In this document: positions 58,021 to 64,000 of the stretch, piece after piece | How positions within the stretch are numbered: position 1 is the stretch's first letter | Layout of the letters: each line of letters starts with the position of its first letter | From: Mya arenaria | Taxonomy: Eukaryota > Mollusca > Bivalvia > Myida > Myidae | Reading direction: 5' to 3' | DNA length: 64,000 bases | NCBI RefSeq assembly: GCF_026914265.1 | Contig: NC_069124.1 | Location: 22,506,592-22,570,591, forward strand | Notes under the pieces: generated by a model | Told to the model about the DNA's origin: nothing | Seen by the model: the letters and a program-made list of their open reading frames with translations, nothing else | Databases searched by the model: none | Made by a program: the position numbers and the translations under genes

Positions 58021-60181
58021 AAAATCATACTCCACCTTTATTTAGCCTTTAATAGAGATATCTGGATAATTTGCTATAAATACAATTGGTTAGACGCTCA
58101 AATGGGTTTCAATATTTCTACCCTCGGAAAGAAAAACAATGAACAGAACATTAAACCCAAAAGTTCATATTATGCTTTGGTTGTCCTTGATGTGTTTCCA
58201 TTTGCTCAAAAGTTATGAATATTCATATAAGGGCAGAATTTAAAAAAACGGTAACATTTTAAATTTCGTTGATTTATTTGATTTATTGGGCACAAAAACA
58301 AAACATTCAATATTCATAACTTTTTAATGATTATATACAACAGATGGTGGGAAGCATGCGTGCGAAAACAAAATCAATTGCTACTTCACATAATGAAAGT
58401 ACTAAGAAAATCTTGTATTAAAAAGACAGTAAAATAATATTTTTGGTAAAAAATCATTATCACAGAACTACATAATCATGCAGCAAACATCAGACCAAAT
58501 ACATATATAAAGATTCTCACCTCTGCCAAATCAAATAGTTTTTATTTGACAGAACTGGGGAAAACAATGACATAGTAATAAGCACATCTATGTTTATTTT
58601 AAAAACAAGTGCACTGCAGAATGAACACTCACAGAAGTCTGTTTAAATTTAAGTTAATCAAGGGACAAAACTCAGCATTAATTTCAGCCAGAGTTATGAC
58701 GCTTGCTACACATGTATTTATTGACTCAATGGCAATATTCAATTGAATATCTTTAATAATTTCAAATGTAAGACCAAAGTTAAAAATTTAGCGCTACAAC
58801 TCCAACAGTAACACTTAGTCTATGACAATACCACAACTGATGAAAAACAGATGTGATAAAAATTCATCAAATATTTTAAAATCCATTTGAGATTCTAAAA
58901 AAACAATTTTCCTTGTGCTTTATTTCTAAGAAATGAACATTTTCCTACAGAGTATGAAGACACTCAAAATGAAAAAAATAGTCCCCAAAATTAAGGCAAT
59001 GAAGGGCATCAACTTCAATGAGCAATAATATTTCAACACTTTAACATTTTAATTTGACTACACATATGTTCAATACAATATGTTTTTTGTATAAGCTTAC
59101 ATTGGCATATTATATATATAGGATTACAAAAAATCTATACATTGCAGCAAAGAACATGCAAATTAATGTACATGTACAGAACATTAAAGGTGAAGGCTCA
59201 AACCAAGATGGAAGCTACGCCTGCCATTATAATTTTTAATATGACCTAACATCAGTCTTGTGTTGCATCCTCTTAATGTGTATTTGTTCACAGGCCATTG
59301 CATCTTAAAGCGATATTTTTATCAATTTGATGTTCAGAAATGCATGGTCACTTTCTATTTTACATTTATATCATATTTTTCACCCATATTCAAATCACTT
59401 CCGTTTAGATTAATGTGGTGTTCATATAATTGTTGCGATTTCTGAAACATTGCAAGAGGTATGTCCCTTAATCTCTTGTTTTACCAATATAATACAATAT
59501 ATATTATTTACATAATTATGAAAAGAGAAATATTGATTGAATATGAACAGAGAAAAACAATTAAAAATACTTTAACATGCAAGTTGAGCTTGTTTTTCGT
59601 CTCACAAATTCTGATTATAGATATGATTTGAACTTATATTACTTGTAATATCAACATGTAAGTTTATTGTCATGCTTACTAGCCCTGCCCAAATGCATAA
59701 CCAGCCACAGTAAAAAGCACACAACTGTCAGTCTTCCATGTATGTCATTTGTTTAAAACAAAAAATTGTCAAAAAAGCCAGAAAATAATTTAATAGTGTG
59801 TGAAATCTTTCCATCTCTCTAAATACACTAGAAATAATTCTTCTCTTCTCATCAAGAAAGCACACATAAAATTGTGCAGAGGTTCAACATATCATGACAT
59901 AATCCAGTATTTTTACAATCTTTCTCAATACTCATAAATCAAAATAAAAAACAGCATTAAGAATTGTGTGCTCTTTATAAAAAATATCAGAATTTGTTAC
60001 CTTCCAAAAAAATTGTGACAATTATCCATATACATGACATTTTTTTGTCTCTTCCACAAAAGACCCTTAGAATGGTACATTTGCTCTTCAATATCAAAAA
60101 TCAAGATATCCTGAAAAACTTCAAGAACTCTCCATACATGTACATTGGAGAATCAATACAGGCCATTTGTGTCAAACAATC
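58021..60181. other. Downstream flank of PHKA
   Basis: AT-rich, presumably containing the PHKA 3' untranslated region on the minus strand. Several TTTATT (minus-strand AATAAA) words occur, and none can be singled out. Confidence 0.5.
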
Positions 60182-60352
60182 TCAGCTAATTGCACACTCC
60201 AGATTCTGGTGGTCGCTCAGATTTAGCACCGTAGCGAGCCCCCGAGCCAAGTATGACATTGTGCCGTAGCGTCCACTGGGAGCAGTGTCGTACAGATGTA
60301 GGCAGATACCAGCCGCACCCAAGGAGTTCTCGGCTACTACATAGGGTATTTT
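60182..60352 (-). CDS. PHKA: PHKA last exon
   Basis: 171 bp including the stop, acceptor TTTTGCAG. Encodes [20 protein letters not shown] through to the CaaX end ECAIS. Confidence 0.95.
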   Translation of the reverse strand, partial: KIPYVVAENSLGAAGICLHLYDTAPSGRYGTMSYLARGLATVLNLSDHQNLECAIS

Positions 60353-63300
60353 CTGCAAAAATGTGTTAGAAAATGATAGTATTGATGTGTAGAAACAACT
60401 CATAATTTTTCAGAGAAAAAAACAACACCCACATATACAGGTATATCCAGGCGTATAAACATGCAAAAACTTAATTTATTTTATAACGATTGTGAAGAAA
60501 ATTATATTGAATTTATATATAATTTGCACGAAAGTATGTTTCAGAGAAAACCCACTAGTCCCGCTTTGTGACCACAAACCAAACTCAGATAAGCCCAATC
60601 CTGGTGCTCCTACAACTGTGCTAACCAGACAACCATCTCTTTTTGATTTATTTGCAAAGTGATAAATAATAAACTTAACAGTGGCATAGATTTTAGGATT
60701 TAGAGGCACTCCATAAAAATAAAAGGTGAGTTAGAAAAATGCCAGAAATTAATGCTGTATTAACAACCTTATCTATATATTTTTTTGCATTATCTATTAA
60801 AGTAAGATTAGACAGATTTTGTGAATTAACGCTGAAAAGTTTCAGTTATAGCATGTTATTTAAATTCATTAAATACCTTGAATATGAACACAATTTAAAG
60901 CACTGAAGTCAATTTTGTAAGCTGAATCATATACCTGTTCCTCTATGAAGATGTCATTTGCCATATGAACAATCTTATCCACGTGTATGACCTGCCCGCT
61001 AAGGTTAATCTTACAATCTCCGTCCACAAGTAGCGTGGTAACCATCAATGCCTCGACCATGAGCTGGCGATACTCGGGCTGAGGGATCATATTGAGGACG
61101 CGTTCTACCTGCAGGGCGAATTTGAACTCTCCTGATGTCATCTCCCGTGTAAGGCTGTGGGCCAAGAAGTTGTTACAGATACTCAGGCCATGGCACTGTG
61201 AATGGAAAAAAAGCAAGAACTTTTGAAATTTGAATTAAATAAGCCCAAAAATTAATGTCAACTTTTTTTAGTGATAAAAGTTTAAAAAAACATTACATGT
61301 TTGTGTAATTTTGTATATTATTCATAAAATAAGCCAATATATTCCTGAAAGTTCAATAAGACTAGTTCATAATAATTATACACTTGCACTTACATGAAAT
61401 AAAAATGAATATTTTAATATGAGTTCAAGAGCTTTGAAACACAATTAACATGATAGGTAAATATAATTTCTAAGTTGAATATCAAAATGTGAGATTTAAT
61501 GTAATTCACTAAAAGAAATCAGGGATATTTTATTTCCATTGCCCTGTGTGTAAAAACATTTACAGACCTGAGTATACAGGCCAAGATGCGCCATACAGAG
61601 GTTGGCTTCATAGCCATCAAAATAAATTAAACTGAGAGACTACCGTAGATGGACCAATAGTAAGTAAATATTACCATCCATACCTTATCAAGCACCTTTC
61701 AGACTTCGGTGAATGGATACCCAGGGGCTACCGTCTAGCCTTTTTCGCCTGAGTAACTTACTTAAGAATTAACATGAAAATAATATGATACTAACAATTT
61801 TTTTCATTTACTATACCTTTTGAAGCACTTGCCAGACTTGCGTGTAGAAGCCAACAGGGACACGGTTGAGTGCTCCGTCTAGACGGCGCCGTCTGAGCCA
61901 CTGACCCTGTCGGTCCTCCATCTCATCATCCATGTCATCGGCATTGGGCTGGACCGATATAGCAGGAAGTTTCTATTGGGGAGGTAAAATAAATGTCTCA
62001 TTACATAGTATGTTCACAAATCATAGTAACGCATAATTTATATGACCATGAATGAGTTGAAAAAATATTATTTTTTTACTAATAATCTTACAATATATTC
62101 AAATTTTAATTATCTTGAGGGCATAATTTTAGGTCATATTTAAGAATATAGATAATGAAATGTATTTAATTGAAATGTCATATATTAAAGGGACTAGACG
62201 CTAGATGATATAACTGCAAGAAAAAAAGAAATTTGTCAAAAACTAACATGAACTTGATATCTTTGTTTACAACACATTGAATGTTAATAACTGATGTATA
62301 ACATTGCTTACGAGACATGTATCTTTTTAAGTTTTTGCTTATTAATTTGAAAATTAAATGGGTCTGACTACCATGTAAATTCTAGTTAATATAAAAATAG
62401 CCTTGGTATACATATATATATGTGTCTGTATTAATCATGTGACTTTCACATGCTAAATATACACACTATAAACTGGGAAACTATTATGCGCTATTTTTAA
62501 ATATGTTATAACCCAGCTGAGAGAGCCACAAAATATTCCTTAAGTCATGTAAAGTGATGCATTATCTGCCTCATTCTAACTCATATTGAAATTCTAGGCT
62601 TGTTTTGAGGAAATACTGTATTTACCAATTTAGGAACTATCTGGTGTCTAGTCCCTTTAATTGCATTTGAAGGCTCAGTGCAAAATGGGTGTAAGTCCTA
62701 TCATTATATGGAGATACATCAGTCTGGCATTGAGCCCTTGATATGTAAATATCCATTTATAATTTTATTAAAGTCAGTATATTTATTACTAAAATTACAT
62801 AATATTCTGAATTCTTATAAAGCTCATAACAGTTGAATAGAATGAAACTTCTCAAAATCCAAACATGACTGTAGGAACTCACATTGATAGCAGACAAGTA
62901 CAATGGATGATAACAGAGAGAGAGAGAAACTGAGCAATCACAGAAAACATTCAATCTCTTATCCTTACTTTCAGACAACAAGAAAAACTACCATCTTAAC
63001 AATTGATTTGATATTAAAAACTCCGACATGACTGACCATCAAATCTGATCAAGAACTGAAATACTGAAAACAGTTGTTTCCAAACTGTAAACCAACATAC
63101 AGAATGGTTTGGCACAATAATCTGAAAGCAATTCTCGAAACAGCTTTTTAATTTCAACACCACTTAAAGCTGCACTCTAACAGACAACGTTTTGACAACT
63201 AATTTTATTTTTAATGCTGACAAAAGATCATATTATATATGACTGCACTGAATGCATTAGCTGAAGACAAAAACTAAAACACTGGCTCAAAACTGTAAGT

Positions 63301-64000
63301 CTGTGAGAGTATAGCTTTAAACAGTCCAACCATACCCTAATTACTTACAGAGGTGTAGAGCATTCAACTTTTATAAGAAACATTCAAAACAGCTATTGAA
63401 CAACACTGAACAGCCAAACCATATCAAGTATTACTGGGCACTCGACATCCTACCATACCCTAACATACAAAATTGATGAACACTTAACTTTCAACATGAC
63501 AGTATAAGACTCAAAACAGAGAGTAAAATACCAAGCTATCTAAACGGCACTGAAACTGTCAAACCATGAGAAAGAAATATTCAGCTATTAATACACAGCA
63601 CTGAAACTGCCAAACCATGCCCTACTTACAGAGATGTTTGGCACACAATTTTACGAATAACACTCCAAACAGTAAATTAACTTTTCAACAGCACTGAAAC
63701 AGACAAACATGCCTAAACACGTGTTACATAACATCATACTGCCCTCCTTTCTGAGTTATAAGGTGCTTAACTTTTAACAATTACACTGTAAACACATAAA
63801 CAGTGAAATAGTTATGTCAACAGCACCAAAAAATTCACACAATGCCAAACTTGTAGTGTTTGTTGAGCACTTATAACTTTCAATATTAAAACTCAGAACA
63901 GTAGGGCACTGAAACTGTCAAACCATGCCCTACTTACAGCAGCCGGGTCCCTCGAGAGGTGCGTTTTTTCTGCTGTTATCGAGCCCACAATGTGGGACCT
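60182..64000 (-). CDS. PHKA: Phosphorylase b kinase regulatory subunit alpha, C-terminal part
   Basis: The last four coding exons seen (64000-63938 cut by the edge, 61972-61817, 61195-60935, 60352-60182), 216 residues, all joined in phase 0. PHKA is the large regulatory subunit of the kinase that activates glycogen phosphorylase; it binds beta, gamma and calmodulin subunits in a cytosolic hexadecamer. Support: [79 protein letters not shown] and [18 protein letters not shown], all close to recalled vertebrate PHKA1/2. The alpha subunit is preferred over beta because of KCHGLS, the VHxAND motif and SAPSGRxGTM-like wording. The protein ends CAIS, a CaaX box; vertebrate alpha is farnesylated at the equivalent cysteine (CAMQ). 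The glucoamylase-like N-terminal domains lie outside the window. Confidence 0.93.
60935..61195 (-). CDS. PHKA: PHKA second-last exon
   Basis: 261 bp, acceptor TTCACAG, donor ACAG/GTATAT. Begins [10 protein letters not shown] and ends NDIFIEEQ. Confidence 0.95.
61684..61757 (-). pseudogene. Decayed copy of PHKA third-last exon
   Basis: About 130 bp from exon 61972-61817, on its 3' side in gene orientation, a stretch matches the last part of that exon and its donor: TACCTTATCAAGCACCTTTC against TACCTTTTGAAGCACTTGCC, then ACCGTCTAG and CGCCTGAG. The matching frame reads [10 protein letters not shown], then a stop where the true exon has Trp, then KVLDK and GTATGG. It cannot code as the exon does, so it looks like an old local exon duplication that lost function. 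Confidence 0.65.
61817..61972 (-). CDS. PHKA: PHKA third-last exon
   Basis: 156 bp. Encodes [20 protein letters not shown] and ends VWQVLQK at donor AAAG/GTATAG. Confidence 0.93.
62189..62656 (-). mobile_element. TTAA-site MITE, AGGGACTAG family, complete copy
   Basis: 468 bp in a PHKA intron with exact TTAA flanks (62185-62188 and 62657-62660). Ends AGGGACTAGACGCTAGAT and, reversed, AGGGACTAGACACCAGAT. Related sequences begin at 7582 and about 9807 in the segmental array and at 29678. Confidence 0.88.
63168..63316. mobile_element. TTAA-site MITE, AGCTGCACTCT family, internally deleted copy 3
   Basis: 149 bp with TTAA on both sides (63164-63167 and 63317-63320). Keeps both ends and a CTGACAAAAGATC word but lacks most of the interior of the 346-bp copy. 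Confidence 0.8.
63321..63937. other. PHKA intron sequence with short recurring words
   Basis: Loose repetition of ACTGAAACTGTCAAACCATG and CCCTACTTACAG at about 63540, 63600 and 63910 suggests a decayed tandem repeat reaching the last exon's donor. Confidence 0.5.
63938..64000 (-). CDS. PHKA: PHKA exon (5'-truncated by window edge)
   Basis: Encodes [19 protein letters not shown] before a strong donor GTAAGT. A linker region of the protein, less conserved, so assignment rests on frame and position. Confidence 0.75.

Overview
The window looks like nuclear DNA of a mollusc, most likely a bivalve. It is AT-rich, its genes are split by long introns full of repeats, it has a secreted C1q-domain gene of the type expanded in bivalves, and it is dense in short inverted-repeat transposons and tRNA-derived SINEs. 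No operons, rRNA genes or CRISPR arrays are seen. All exon models were built by hand from splice sites, reading-frame phase and recalled family motifs; none is backed by a transcript.

Four host genes are supported. (1) RASL12, a Ras-like small GTPase, lies on the minus strand at 23019-3326 in five coding exons, with an 11.5 kb third intron that holds a three-copy tandem segmental repeat. (2) A small secreted C1q-domain protein lies on the plus strand at 29052-31193 in four exons. (3) An ankyrin-repeat DHHC protein S-acyltransferase lies on the plus strand at 34102-53213. Its exons 1-7 are constant, followed by two candidate mutually exclusive membrane exons and two alternative last exons of identical length. 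(4) The 3' end of the phosphorylase kinase alpha regulatory subunit (PHKA) lies on the minus strand from the right edge to 60182 and ends in a CaaX box.

Layout: 1-985 is a 33-bp minisatellite; 1-3.3 kb has no recognised gene. RASL12 fills 3.3-23.0 kb. The 6 kb to the C1q start holds only repeats, as does the 2.9 kb between C1q and the DHHC gene, apart from a strongly purine-biased block. The DHHC gene fills 34.1-53.2 kb, with transposons of about 1.1-1.2 kb in introns 1 and 6. The 7 kb between it and PHKA (the two genes converge) holds a SINE and an old dispersed repeat. The genes show no functional link; they look like ordinary neighbours.

The point most worth following up is the 3' end of the DHHC gene: the exon phases allow either membrane exon but not both, and each of the two last exons supplies its own TTxE-like motif and C-terminus. 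Second is the number of unrelated-looking non-autonomous families that share TTAA target sites (at least four in 64 kb).
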